Numbered from the stretch's first letter, positions 53,057 through 62,546 are shown. The stretch is 64,000 bases of DNA from Acetivibrio clariflavus DSM 19732 (GCF_000237085.1 NC_016627.1:186001-250000), one strand, 5' to 3'. Notes: generated by a model not told the origin, from the letters alone. A program made the numbers and translations.

Positions 53057-53890
53057 ATGGTAGAAAATATTTTGAATCAAATCACCAGAGAATTGGAAGG
53101 CATACCAGGCATTATAGGTATAGTTTTAGGAGGCTCAAGAGCAAGAGGTACCAATCATGAAAAGTCCGACATAGATATCGGAATATACTATGACGAAACA
53201 GAGGGCTTTGATATCAGAGAATTAGGCAAGGTTGCTTCAAAACTAGATGATGAGCATAGAGAAAATTTAATTACACAAATAGGTGGATGGGGACCTTGGG
53301 TAAATGCGGGCGGATGGCTTGTTGTTAAAGGATATCATGTAGACTTTATATTACGTGACATAAAAAGGGTGTCTCAGGTTGTTGATGATTGTTTGTCAGG
53401 AAAAGTATCTGCTCATTACCAAACTGGTCATCCCCATGCATATTTAAATGTAATGTATATGGGCGAAATTTCCGTTTGCAAAATACTTGTTGACCCTAGG
53501 GGTAAAATTTCAGAATTAAAATCCAGAACCAAGCCATATCCTCAAACTTTAAAAGATGCAATAGTTCAATATTTTATGTTTGAGGCCTCCTTTTCCTTAA
53601 TGTTTGCTGAGGATAATGTCGATAAGGATGACATTTATTATGTATGTGGACATTGTTTCAGAAGTATTTCTTGCTTAAATCAAGTTTTATTTGCTTTGAA
53701 TGAAGAATACTGCATTAATGAGAAAAAAGCGGTCAGAACGATTGATGGCTTTATTATAAAGCCCAAGGATTATAAAAATAGAATAGATGAGATTATTACA
53801 TTACTTTCCGCTGATAGAGATACTACAAGAGAAGGGATAAATATGCTTAAGGAACTTATTTCTGAAACAGAAATCCTTCTTGTTAAGTAA
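53057..53890 (+). CDS. Nucleotidyltransferase-domain protein
   Basis: 277 residues. The nucleotidyltransferase motif LGGSRARGTNHEKSDIDIG (GGS...DxD) is at about residues 24-42. The C-terminal helical part (LKDAIVQYFMFEAS) matches DUF4037/kanamycin-type enzymes. It could adenylylate an antibiotic, but no known resistance subfamily is recognised. GGAGGTGGAG precedes ATG 53057. Confidence 0.85.
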   Translation: MVENILNQITRELEGIPGIIGIVLGGSRARGTNHEKSDIDIGIYYDETEGFDIRELGKVASKLDDEHRENLITQIGGWGPWVNAGGWLVVKGYHVDFILRDIKRVSQVVDDCLSGKVSAHYQTGHPHAYLNVMYMGEISVCKILVDPRGKISELKSRTKPYPQTLKDAIVQYFMFEASFSLMFAEDNVDKDDIYYVCGHCFRSISCLNQVLFALNEEYCINEKKAVRTIDGFIIKPKDYKNRIDEIITLLSADRDTTREGINMLKELISETEILLVK

Positions 53891-53957
53891 TAAAATCATT
53901 TTGTATAGAACTTATATTACGAACTACAAGCGAGAAATTAAGAAGGAGAAACCTATA

Positions 53958-54374
53958 ATGAAAGCAGAGATTAACCTTATTACAATTTGGACAGACGAAA
54001 TTGACAGGATGAGAAATTTTTATAATCAAGTCCTTGGATTTAGAATTAAAAATGACCTTGGCAATTATGTTGAATTTGAAAATAATGGAGTAAGATTTGC
54101 TATATGTATGAGAAATGTTATGTATTCATATAGTGATGAGTATAGGAAAAAAGTAGTTGGTCAGGCTTTTGAATTGGCTTTTCCATGTGAAAATCCTGAT
54201 GAAGTAGATGAAGCATTTGAAAAGTTGGTTACGATGGGAGCAACTCCTGTTCATCAACCTCAAAATATGCCCTGGAATCAAAGAACAGCATTATTTGCAG
54301 ACCCAGATGGCAATATACATGAAATTTTTTCAGAGATTATTTATGTCAAAACTTTCTATAGAAATATGTATTAA
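53958..54374 (+). CDS. VOC (glyoxalase/bleomycin-resistance) family protein
   Basis: 138 residues from ATG 53958 (AGAAGGAGA upstream; the longer in-frame start overlaps the preceding gene and lacks a site). MRNFYNQVLGFRIKNDLG and ALFADPDGNIHEIFSE are the paired beta-alpha-beta signatures with the metal Glu. Could be a resistance or isomerase protein; substrate unknown. Confidence 0.85.
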   Translation: MKAEINLITIWTDEIDRMRNFYNQVLGFRIKNDLGNYVEFENNGVRFAICMRNVMYSYSDEYRKKVVGQAFELAFPCENPDEVDEAFEKLVTMGATPVHQPQNMPWNQRTALFADPDGNIHEIFSEIIYVKTFYRNMY

Positions 54375-54406
54375 GAGGTTATACATACTTGTGTGGGAGT
54401 AATAAT

Positions 54407-54763
54407 TTGGAAAAGCATGAGTTTGGAATAATAGATTCTTTTGAAGAAAACAAATGGTATAGTGACTATGAACCTGAAAAATATAATTGTATTTCTGTCA
54501 ACGACGATTTAGTTGAAGAATTAATTATAAAGTATAATGAAGAATTAATGGCAATAAAGACATATTTTCAGGTTACAACCCAGCCAGGTACTGGATTAGA
54601 TTATTGCGGTGTGACGCTTATCCCTCCAGAATCCCTCAAACAATTCAGGGATATTATTATAAAGGCAAATAATCACTTCAAGGCAAAAGAACTTCAACTT
54701 CTCACTGAAAAAATAACTGAGGCTATAACAGGAAACAAGTATTTAATTCACTATGGAATATAA
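54407..54763 (+). CDS. Conserved unknown protein, paralogue 2
   Basis: 118 residues from TTG 54407 behind GGGAG, aligned with the GTG start of the paralogue at 40825. Nearly identical up to KQFR near residue 95, then divergent until KYLIHYGI. The DNA is also highly similar over most of the length. Function unknown. Confidence 0.8.
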   Translation: MEKHEFGIIDSFEENKWYSDYEPEKYNCISVNDDLVEELIIKYNEELMAIKTYFQVTTQPGTGLDYCGVTLIPPESLKQFRDIIIKANNHFKAKELQLLTEKITEAITGNKYLIHYGI

Positions 54764-54891
54764 CAACATTGTTCTCCAAAACCCTTAATCCTCAAAACTT
54801 ATCCCCATTTGAGGGCATTTCAGGTGCATTACGGAAACTTAAAGTATGTTATGGGAATTTATAAACAGATATGAAAATTAAGCGTAAAATG

Positions 54892-55021
54892 TGGTATAAT
54901 ATATATAGGTATTTGAAAGCCAAGGTGTGCAAACACCTTGACCCTAAAACTATTAATAAATAGGGCTATTAGGATTTTTTGAGTGCTTTGGTGATTTAGC
55001 GGTCTTTCCAAGGCATTTTTT
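54892..55021 (+). ncRNA. Candidate small RNA with own promoter and terminator
   Basis: Extended -10 box TGGTATAAT (54892-54900), then from about 54907: hairpin CAAGGTGT/ACACCTTG capped by a GCAA tetraloop (54921-54940), a stem CCCTA/TAGGG (54942-54965), and a terminator TGCTTTGG/CCAAGGCA (54984-55015) with six T. No open frame of note, and the gene downstream is on the other strand. About 115 nt. It may be a regulatory or plasmid-control RNA; no known family recognised. Confidence 0.55.
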
Positions 55022-55123
55022 CTTGTTTGTTGTGTTAATAAAAAATACGAAGAAGGGAATCGTGCATATTTTCAAAGAGGATGTATTAGCCATGAGAAAC
55101 TTTATTATTTTAATCCTATCCTT

Positions 55124-55675
55124 CTAAAAAATTTCGTCCAAGTGAATTTTAAGTTCCTTAAAGGTTTGTGATACTGCACAATCATCGCTTTTGTAAATAG
55201 CAGCCTGTTTATATTCACCCTTTTCTAAGGTATATACCTCAACTGTTTTAAGTTCTGGATTTACCATCCAATATTCATTTATGCCAAATTCCATATAAAT
55301 ACTGTATTTCCTTATACTGTCATGGGTTTGATTAGAAGTGGAAGTTATTTCAATAACTAGGGCTGGTACACCCTCATATGCGTTTTCCTTTAATCCCGAT
55401 TTATCAGTAATTACTATTAAATCAGGTTGAACTTTTACTTTAGCAGTTTTTTCTTCATTTTTTAACCAGACATCCAGTGGGGAGATGAATATCTCACAAG
55501 ATTTGCCTCTGAAGTAGTTTCGGAATTCTGCAGCAATGTTTAATAAAACCTGTTGATGTTTTACTGACGGAGATTCAAGGTAAACTACTTCATCATCAAA
55601 ATACTCTAATCTATGTTCGTTTTCTTTATCCATCTGCAAAAACTCTTCAAAGTCTACCATTTTTGTTTTAGGCAT
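55124..55675 (-). CDS. Uma2-family PD-(D/E)XK nuclease-like protein
   Basis: 183 residues. Uma2/DUF820 signatures are present: FEEFLQMDKENEHRLEYFDD, VQPDLIVITD (catalytic Asp), GVPALVIEITS (Glu-x-x) and KYSIYMEFGINEYWMV. GAAAGGAGAT before ATG 55675. These proteins are abundant in Firmicutes and cyanobacteria with unknown roles, often thought to be remnants of restriction-like enzymes. Confidence 0.9.
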   Translation of the reverse strand: MPKTKMVDFEEFLQMDKENEHRLEYFDDEVVYLESPSVKHQQVLLNIAAEFRNYFRGKSCEIFISPLDVWLKNEEKTAKVKVQPDLIVITDKSGLKENAYEGVPALVIEITSTSNQTHDSIRKYSIYMEFGINEYWMVNPELKTVEVYTLEKGEYKQAAIYKSDDCAVSQTFKELKIHLDEIF

Positions 55676-55844
55676 ATCTTAATCTCCTTTCAAATACCCA
55701 TTTTACGATATTCTATGTAGATATAATACCATATTTCTTTGCTAATATAGTGAATTGTAATAATGAAAAATTGTATTTTATCACTGGACCCTTGTCATCC
55801 TCCTTTTGGTCCGATACAATAGGTCAAAAGGTTGGTGATGATTA

Positions 55845-56204
55845 ATGAAGGCACTGAGGTGTAACAGTGCTTATGCATTTAGTGAAGATGAAGTTTTTCA
55901 AAGTAATAAGTATAATTTAGGTGTAACGGTTGTTCAAAATATTATATATGCGTATTCATTGTTAGATTTGTGGATAATACAACGGACAGGGAAGAAACGA
56001 TACCTTCTTTATCATCAAAATAAAAAATTTGGGAATAAAAATTATCATTTCCAACAGGAATTTACCAACCTTGATGATGTATTTCAATACATTCATAGGC
56101 ATGATAAGTATGTCCTGAAATCAAAGTGGAGTTTGCCTCAACAACCTGAAGATGCGTATAGAAAGGCTAGAAGTATAAATGACCAAGATAAAAATCTCAG
56201 TTAA
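55845..56204 (+). CDS. Small unknown protein
   Basis: 119 residues, Tyr-, Lys- and Asn-rich (KRYLLYHQNKKFGNKNYHFQ). GGTTGGTGAT before ATG 55845. No family recognised. It ends in a strong terminator. Confidence 0.6.
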   Translation: MKALRCNSAYAFSEDEVFQSNKYNLGVTVVQNIIYAYSLLDLWIIQRTGKKRYLLYHQNKKFGNKNYHFQQEFTNLDDVFQYIHRHDKYVLKSKWSLPQQPEDAYRKARSINDQDKNLS

Positions 56205-56222
56205 TGAATATGATTTAGAATT

Positions 56223-56271
56223 GAGCCTGTAAAATATAGAGGTACAATTCTATATTCCACAGGCTCATTTT
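56223..56271 (+). terminator. Terminator
   Basis: GAGCCTGT (56223-56230) pairs with ACAGGCTC (56259-56266) around an inner AATATAGA/TCTATATT stem, then ATTTTTA. Confidence 0.85.
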
Positions 56272-56306
56272 TATGTAAAATTAAATCAAACCATATCAGC
56301 AACATT

Positions 56307-56693
56307 TTACTCATTGCTTTGCTCAGGTTCCAGTTTTTTGATACACCCATACAGCATTTTGATAATTTCAATTAGTCTTGATTCTAGGACATTATATTCC
56401 TCTTTTGTAATATATTCATTCATCAGGGCTATGGCGAGGAAATTGCGGGTTTCCCCTGCGCTGCCGAGGGCAAGATTATAATGGTAATATTCACGGCTCT
56501 TATATAGTTGTGTGTTGCCCTCGGCTATATTGGCGCCGATGCTTGTACATGCTCTAAGAAGTTGGGATACAATTATATGGGTTTCAAATTTAGGGAATTT
56601 CTTAGTAATCTTGTATATTTCACTTGTTAATTCAGTTGCTTTCTGCCATACTTTCAGGCTTTTGAAATCTTTTATGTATAAATTTTGGCTCAT
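56307..56693 (-). CDS. Four-helix bundle protein (23S rRNA IVS-type)
   Basis: 128 residues matching the S23/four-helix-bundle family: KVWQKATELTSEIYKITKKF, RACTSIGANIAEGNTQ and KSREYYHYNLALGSAGETRN. First described in 23S rRNA intervening sequences, now known as stand-alone genes in many bacteria and elements. Function unknown. Confidence 0.9.
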   Translation of the reverse strand: MSQNLYIKDFKSLKVWQKATELTSEIYKITKKFPKFETHIIVSQLLRACTSIGANIAEGNTQLYKSREYYHYNLALGSAGETRNFLAIALMNEYITKEEYNVLESRLIEIIKMLYGCIKKLEPEQSNE

Positions 56694-56860
56694 AAAAAAT
56701 CATCCTTTCAAAAAATTTTTCACAGTATAAGGATTACCAGTAAATAAATCAAATTTTAATAAGATATTTTTGTAAAAATCCTTGAAAGGTGAAAGGGTTA
56801 AGGGGCTATATAATACATTATTAATCCTTAGTCCATGTACCTCGTGCCCAATACCCTAAA

Positions 56861-56945
56861 CTAGTTTTTGTCGCTTAAAAATCTATTTAAGCATTGTAAT
56901 ATCAAGGATTTGGGCAAATTTACTAAATACATATATAATATAGAG
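56861..56945 (+). repeat. Dispersed ~85-bp intergenic repeat, copy 3
   Basis: Begins CTAGTTTTTGTCGCTTAAAA and ends ACTAAATACATATATAATAT followed by AGAG, the same frame of conserved ends as copies at 3405 and 22749. It lies upstream of parM, again followed by a purine-rich tract. Confidence 0.55.
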
Positions 56946-57000
56946 AAAGGTAAAGTGGAAAGGGAAAAAGGATTTAGAATATAAGGGTAAACAAAAATAC

Positions 57001-57133
57001 TTGACTTTGTATTAGATGATTTACTATAAAAAAATTGTCCTTAATAATAAGGTATTTTAAATAAATTAACATTATATACCTCCGTTAAAATAAATTCCTA
57101 CGCTTACCTTATTAACAGGTAAGCAATTTTTTT
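57001..57133 (+). promoter_or_regulatory. parM promoter and terminator-like leader
   Basis: TTGACT at 57001 with TATAAA at 57025 (18-bp spacer) looks like the parM promoter. About 70 bases on, GCTTACCT (57102-57109) pairs with AGGTAAGC (57117-57124) followed by AATTTTTTT. The gene starts 80 bases later, so expression must pass this hairpin. No clear parC iteron array is seen. Confidence 0.5.
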
Positions 57134-57215
57134 ATTGTAGAAATACTTGAAATTATAAAAAGTGATTTATTAAAAGAACTATAACGAACTAAACCACAAG
57201 ATTGGAGGAATTGTT

Positions 57216-58124
57216 ATGAGCAATAGGATTTTATTAGGTCTTGATAATGGTAACAAATGTACAAAAACAAGCGAAGGTTATATTAGCGAGTCTGGTTTTA
57301 CTAAATTTGACTATGAACCAATCTCAACTAATAATTTGTTAGTTTATGAAGGTAAATTTTATAGTATAGGCAGCAATAGACTGTGTGTTCAAATGGACAA
57401 AACAGTCAACCAAGATGCTTTCATCTTGTCTTTACCAGCAATAGCAGATGCAATAGATAGTGCAGGAGTAGAAGGAGATGTGGATGTAATCATTGGAGTT
57501 GGGCTCCCGATAGTCAATTATGGAATTTTTAAGAAAAAGTTTCGAGAATACTTTTTAAGGCAGAACATAGAATTTAATTTTAATAAAAAAGATTATAAAG
57601 TAGATATTGTTAATTGCAAAGTATATCCTCAAGGGTATGCTTCACTTATTACGGTATTTAATAACTATAGGAATATCCTATGCAACATAATAGACATTGG
57701 TGGCTATACTGTTGATATTTTTAGAGTTGAGAACGGTATGATTGATAGTAAATCATGTTACTCACTTCCTGATGGAATCATTACGTTAATTGCAAATGTT
57801 CAACAGGAACTATTAAAAATGAACATCAGGCTTACTGAAGGCCAGGTACAGGATATAATAGCAGGCAAAGAACCAGTCATTTTTGAAGCGGATGTTAAAG
57901 AAATAGTTGAAGCCATAGCAAAAGAGTACACAGAAAATTTATTATCGAAAATCCAAGAGTATGGGTTTGAATTTCGCAACGCTACTGTTTTTACTGGCGG
58001 GGGAAGTATGCTGCTAAAGAGATATATCGAAGAATCCAGCAGAGTAAAATATGCGGATTTTCTTGACCAGTTTGCCAACGCACGTGGTTATAAGATTCTA
58101 CTTGAGCAAGAACTAAGAAGGTGA
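57216..58124 (+). CDS. parM: ParM/Alp-type actin-like segregation protein
   Basis: 302 residues. Actin-fold motifs: phosphate 1 LLGLDNGNKCTK, phosphate 2 NIIDIGGYTVDIF, and adenosine motif ATVFTGGGSMLL. It would form filaments that push plasmid copies apart. TGGAGGAA before ATG 57216. The ribbon-helix-helix partner starts four bases after the stop, as in type II partition operons. Supports a low-copy plasmid or plasmid-like element. Confidence 0.88.
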   Translation: MSNRILLGLDNGNKCTKTSEGYISESGFTKFDYEPISTNNLLVYEGKFYSIGSNRLCVQMDKTVNQDAFILSLPAIADAIDSAGVEGDVDVIIGVGLPIVNYGIFKKKFREYFLRQNIEFNFNKKDYKVDIVNCKVYPQGYASLITVFNNYRNILCNIIDIGGYTVDIFRVENGMIDSKSCYSLPDGIITLIANVQQELLKMNIRLTEGQVQDIIAGKEPVIFEADVKEIVEAIAKEYTENLLSKIQEYGFEFRNATVFTGGGSMLLKRYIEESSRVKYADFLDQFANARGYKILLEQELRR

Positions 58125-58128
58125 TTTT

Positions 58129-58410
58129 ATGGCAACAAAACGGATAAACCTCTCTTTTTCCATAGATAGAGAGGATGATGCTAAGGTATATAGCATTCTT
58201 TCTGCACAAAAATATAAAACAGATTATGTCATAAAGGCAGTATTAAGTTTCATGGAGAAAGGGAATAAGACTCTTGATAAGGAAAAAATAAAAGAGGCTG
58301 TAAAGGAAGCCCTTCGTGAATATGGCATAGACAGCAAGGATTTAAATAAAATAGAAAACAATGAAGAGAAACTTCCAAGAGAGATTTTCGATATGTTTAA
58401 TAGCCTGTAA
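58129..58410 (+). CDS. parR: ParR-like ribbon-helix-helix protein
   Basis: 93 residues. The N-terminus KRINLSFSIDREDDAKVYSI followed by TDYVIKAVLSFM has the beta-helix-helix pattern of ParR-like DNA-binding adaptors. The acidic C-terminus would contact ParM. AAGGTGAT before ATG 58129. The assignment rests on position after parM plus the fold pattern. Confidence 0.75.
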   Translation: MATKRINLSFSIDREDDAKVYSILSAQKYKTDYVIKAVLSFMEKGNKTLDKEKIKEAVKEALREYGIDSKDLNKIENNEEKLPREIFDMFNSL

Positions 58411-58462
58411 AAAGCAAAGAAGAAATTAAAAGTGAATTTGATATTTAAGATGTTTAATATGG

Positions 58463-58492
58463 AACGGCAGATTTTTCAACTGCCGTTTTTTC
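58463..58492 (+). terminator. Terminator of the par operon
   Basis: AACGGCAG/CTGCCGTT stem (58463-58470 with 58480-58487) and a T-run. Confidence 0.85.
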
Positions 58493-58600
58493 ATATTCTC
58501 AAAAAAACTATTTATAAAATAAGGTTAAAATTAGCAATTTTAAAACTTAGATATGTTATAATTATTTTAATATTAATTATTGTAAACAGGGGAGATAAGT

Positions 58601-59419
58601 ATGTTGAAAAAACTCTTTAGCATGTTTAGCAAAAATAAAGAAAAGAATTCTCTACAGGGGTGTAAAGACGAATCTGCAGAAGAAGTTAGTGCAGTGTCAG
58701 GACAGAAAGTTGACACAGTTCCAGAAAAAGTAGACGATGAAGTTTTTACTGTTGACTTTGTAAGTATCAGAGAAAGCGGCGAAACTATAAAAAAAGCAGA
58801 AGTTATTTTCCCTGCTAACAACCAATACATAATAATAAATGGAGAAAAAATATATTTTGATGCATATTATGTTCGGGATGAAGGCATGAGTAGTGATAAT
58901 CTATATCATAGAATAGCAACCCCAGATTTCAAGTTTTGGATTCTACCGAAGGATTATAAACGGTTTATGTCTATAGCAAATTATCGCCATGATATGCTTA
59001 TCAAAAATAGAAAGAAACGTGACGAATTTATTAAGGCTGATATCAATACTTCTTTTGAATACGACCCTATAGATGAAGACATATACAAGTGTTTTATTGC
59101 AAATAAAACTGGAATGTGTGATGCTATAGGTACGTGGGAGCAATTTAGTAAAGTGGAAGAACAAATAGCAAAGATATGTGAAAAAAACAACGGGAAATAT
59201 TTTAAGACACAGGCTAAGGCTGCTAAATTTGCTATTATATTTGATTATGCAAGAAGGACATATTCCAATGTAACTAGCCTGAGGGAAAAGGGATATAAAG
59301 TAACAACATTTGAAGCAGCACTTGAGTTTTTCGGACTCTCATATATGTGGAATATAAAAAATATTAAGAAGATGGAAAATGAACATAAGAAATTTATGAA
59401 AGAAAGGTATGGAAATTAA
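58601..59419 (+). CDS. Unknown protein
   Basis: 272 residues, not recognised. Lys-rich N-terminus (LKKLFSMFSKNKEKN), an acidic linker to ~50, then a beta-rich part (AEVIFPANNQYIIINGEKIY) and a helical C-terminus. No membrane segment. AGGGGAGA before ATG 58601. It follows the par operon but has its own unit and terminator. Confidence 0.65.
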   Translation: MLKKLFSMFSKNKEKNSLQGCKDESAEEVSAVSGQKVDTVPEKVDDEVFTVDFVSIRESGETIKKAEVIFPANNQYIIINGEKIYFDAYYVRDEGMSSDNLYHRIATPDFKFWILPKDYKRFMSIANYRHDMLIKNRKKRDEFIKADINTSFEYDPIDEDIYKCFIANKTGMCDAIGTWEQFSKVEEQIAKICEKNNGKYFKTQAKAAKFAIIFDYARRTYSNVTSLREKGYKVTTFEAALEFFGLSYMWNIKNIKKMENEHKKFMKERYGN

Positions 59420-59536
59420 AAGTGTTTTTAGGAACTGGAAGAAAACGATAGGAACTATGAGGAACTAAGGTTTACAAATAATACGGTATATGATATCCTT
59501 AAATACAGGTGTTCTAGGAGTAGTTAATAAGCGGGT

Positions 59537-59586
59537 AAAATAGAGGAAGTTATTGCTTTAATGCAATTTATTTCCTCTATTTTATT
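59537..59586 (+). terminator. Terminator
   Basis: AAAATAGAGGAA (59537-59548) pairs with TTCCTCTATTTT (59572-59583), with inner TTGC/GCAA. Between here and 59947 the DNA is non-coding and includes a purine-rich G-run tract around 59780-59870. Confidence 0.75.
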
Positions 59587-59947
59587 TTATAAAGTGTCTT
59601 TATTTTAAAAGGATAATATTATTACATTTCTGGTATTTAGAAGGGTAAAAGTGGCATTTAGAATCGTTACTCTTATATAGAAAACTAATAAGAATGAATT
59701 CTTAGAAATCAACCTTTTTGCATGAGAAACGGAGCAAATCAGTAGGTTTTCAATAGGCAAAAGGAGTTAGAAACGGTTCTAAGGGATAAAGGGTAAAAAA
59801 GTGATTCTAAAATTGAAAAAGGCAGGTGTAGGGGGATTATAGGTTAAAGGGGATAGGGGTCTTGGAATTAAAAACTGCATAATATGATAGTAACTAATAA
59901 AGGTATTAAATTTTCTTACTCATTATCTTATTAATAATCTATAGAAA

Positions 59948-59979
59948 AAGGCTTCCCAGCAAGAAAACTGGGAAGCCTT
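59948..59979. terminator. Terminator of the 59989-60276 gene
   Basis: Perfect 12-bp stem AAGGCTTCCCAG/CTGGGAAGCCTT with an eight-base loop. On the minus strand it is followed by TTTTCTAT. Confidence 0.85.
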
Positions 59980-59988
59980 GAAAGATAA

Positions 59989-60276
59989 TTAGTTAGTTAG
60001 CCATTTATCAAGGTAGTCAATCATTTGGTTTATGTTGGGGTATTTTTCTTTAAACTGTTCAGGAGTCAATTCTGGTATTTTTTCAGAAAGTTTATTTATT
60101 AAATCTTTTAATTCGCCCAGCAAGTCTTTTTCACTGTCGCAGTTGTATTCATAGACGGTTACTAGAATATCAAAGCAATAGTCCAAATTTTGATACGGAA
60201 CAGAATCTTTACCAAAAGTCTTATCAACAGTTTCCAGTAAATTGGCGACTTCTAATTTTAGATGCTTATTCTTCAT
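59989..60276 (-). CDS. Small unknown protein
   Basis: 95 residues from ATG 60276 (AAAGGAGATGG upstream). Acidic, helical (CDSEKDLLGELKDLINKLSE, FKEKYPNINQMIDYLDKWL). No family recognised. Downstream of and parallel to the primase gene, ~85 bases away. Confidence 0.6.
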   Translation of the reverse strand: MKNKHLKLEVANLLETVDKTFGKDSVPYQNLDYCFDILVTVYEYNCDSEKDLLGELKDLINKLSEKIPELTPEQFKEKYPNINQMIDYLDKWLTN

Positions 60277-60361
60277 AAAGCACCATCTCCTTTCCAAAGT
60301 TTTATGGCATTATAGTAAAGGATAAATATAAGAGTCAACTATTTTTTTCATAAATTTAGTT

Positions 60362-62329
60362 CTAAAATGGTATATCTTCAGGCTCAATAATGATAGGATT
60401 TAAATTTTCGTCTATTAAAACAGATGGTGTGTATTTTTCGGGATAAAGGTATTCATCAAGATTAAATGGGATGCCGCTTATTATCTTACCCACCATGCTA
60501 ATAATCTGTTCTTTTGTACATTTCTCATCAATTTCTTTAATTGTATCTATATCAAATTTCTGCTTAAGACGGTACAACTGGGCATCTGAAATGTTCATAA
60601 AATAGTATTCGGTTTTTTGTGATGTATCCGTTTTACATAACTCTACTTCATTACGAGAAGGAGGAGTTATATGGGTTGTGCTGGCTGGCTCAAAAACATT
60701 ATCTTTTGTATTGTCATTAGAGTTGTTTGTTTTAAGTTCAAGGATAGATGTAATATTTTTTATCTGTTTCAGTTCTTTAATATCAATGCCGTTTTGCTGG
60801 CTTAATTTTTTAAGGAGATTAAACTTTGCAATTTCTTCTTCTATGTCCCTGGGGTCAATAGAAAATACTTCAGCATCAGTGTAATATCCAGAGTTCAAAA
60901 GAATATTTAGATGTTCTTCTGAGGCAGGCGAGAAAGCATAAGCGTTCTTTTCCCACAGGTCAATTAACATTTGCAGTTGGTTATCATCCTGGATTGCAAC
61001 AGCGACATCCGTCAAATCCTTTCCTTGCCCGGGAAAGGTGCGGACAATTTTTATTTTTCTAAATCCACTGTTCCATAACTTATAGGCTATTTGGATGCTA
61101 TTGCACTGCCCGATATTATTATAATCATTGTCAAAAAAGAGCAGTACTTCAATTTCACATCCAAAATAGTGTTTTAATAGATTTATCTGCTCATCAGTCA
61201 GGTTCGATTGACCAGGGGAAACTGCATTAATGTATCCTAAGGATATCAGTTTCATGCAGTCGGCGACCCCTTCAGTAATCCATAATTTAGTTACTTTATT
61301 GTTTTTAATTTCAAACAGATTAAACAAAAACTGTCCTATTGAAAAAGATTTTATACCATAATACTGATACCCATTACCTTTAGTTTTAAGTTCGCCATAA
61401 TCAACAATATTTAAGTATTTTGCCTTTTGTTTACTTTTTTCTTCTTTTTTATGTGAGACAAGTCTGCAATGTAGTCCCGTTATTATACCTGATTTATGGT
61501 CTCTGAATGGGAATATTACTCTATCACTAAGTCCATAAAAATTAGGATGAGTGAGTTTGCTTTGGTTTTGTCTGTCAAAATACATAAGCCCATATTTTTC
61601 TATAATATCGCCAGAAATATAATACTTTTTATGCATGAAATCCTTCAATTTATCAATTGAACTAAACTGTTCTTTATTTAATAGGATTTCATGCAGCAAT
61701 ATACTGTTTTTCGCGTCTTCTATTGCTTGTGCATAAATATTAAGTTCAGTATCTTTGTTCGAAGATGGCTCAATTGAAAATTCATTTTTGCTAATCACAG
61801 AAGAATTATCTGATTTTCTCGTTACTTTATTAGCCGGTAAAGGAGATTCAATGGGTAATATGGAGATATCATAATAATCCTTAATGTTTAAACTTTTTGT
61901 TGCCTCATATCTTTTTATGACTTCCTGCTTTATTTTTTCTTTATAATCACTTATTGAGTTAAAGGTAAGATTTAAATGAGCAAAATGTATTGTAGCAAAT
62001 ATTTTTGCTTCATTGAGAGCATTTGAAGTAAATCCCTGCATCAGTGCAATAAACTTTAAGTAAGTTCCACTGGTTTTGCAGGCAAAGCATGTAAAACTTT
62101 TTTCGTTATCGTTAAAGATAAATTCTGTTTTATTGGAGGCTCCTTGGTGAAAAGGACAAACACATCGCCAGTGGCCGTACTGATAAGTTGCATTCAGATT
62201 AAAAAATTTAACTAAATTTTCTCCAGTTATATGAGGTGATATATAAGTATTTTCTATTTCATTTAGATAATTATACAGTTGTCCCATTTCGTATTTGATT
62301 TTGTTTTCTATAATTACATTTATATTCAT
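60362..62329 (-). CDS. DnaG-like primase (CHC2 zinc finger plus Toprim)
   Basis: 655 residues from ATG 62329 (GAAAGG nine bases upstream; other ATGs at 62335 and 62338 are too close). N-terminal CHC2 zinc finger: RCVCPFHQG then FTCFACKTSG. Then the primase core with Toprim motifs: Glu in LWITEGVADCMKL and Asp-x-Asp in LLFFDNDYNNIGQ. The C-terminal ~200 residues are extended and unlike DnaG, so it is an element-borne primase rather than the housekeeping gene. It would prime replication of the element, beside a nested inverted repeat at 62547. Confidence 0.87.
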   Translation of the reverse strand: MNINVIIENKIKYEMGQLYNYLNEIENTYISPHITGENLVKFFNLNATYQYGHWRCVCPFHQGASNKTEFIFNDNEKSFTCFACKTSGTYLKFIALMQGFTSNALNEAKIFATIHFAHLNLTFNSISDYKEKIKQEVIKRYEATKSLNIKDYYDISILPIESPLPANKVTRKSDNSSVISKNEFSIEPSSNKDTELNIYAQAIEDAKNSILLHEILLNKEQFSSIDKLKDFMHKKYYISGDIIEKYGLMYFDRQNQSKLTHPNFYGLSDRVIFPFRDHKSGIITGLHCRLVSHKKEEKSKQKAKYLNIVDYGELKTKGNGYQYYGIKSFSIGQFLFNLFEIKNNKVTKLWITEGVADCMKLISLGYINAVSPGQSNLTDEQINLLKHYFGCEIEVLLFFDNDYNNIGQCNSIQIAYKLWNSGFRKIKIVRTFPGQGKDLTDVAVAIQDDNQLQMLIDLWEKNAYAFSPASEEHLNILLNSGYYTDAEVFSIDPRDIEEEIAKFNLLKKLSQQNGIDIKELKQIKNITSILELKTNNSNDNTKDNVFEPASTTHITPPSRNEVELCKTDTSQKTEYYFMNISDAQLYRLKQKFDIDTIKEIDEKCTKEQIISMVGKIISGIPFNLDEYLYPEKYTPSVLIDENLNPIIIEPEDIPF

Positions 62330-62546
62330 TGCCATCATCCTTTCGTAGAAATTTATCATCTAATTATAAAATAACACATAAAAATCAAACGCCATTTGAC
62401 GGTGTATTAAATGATGATGGCATTATATTTTGAAATAAATAAAAATCAAATTTTTAGACAAAAAACTTTTCATGAATTGTAACAAAAATTTAATAAAAAA
62501 AAGAGCCGTGAAAATTTGACAAAAAGTTTTTAGGCTTTATAATAAC

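Noticed and set aside
58432-58620. 62-residue frame after parR
   Set aside because: It spans the par terminator hairpin and overlaps the start of the next gene; no binding site.
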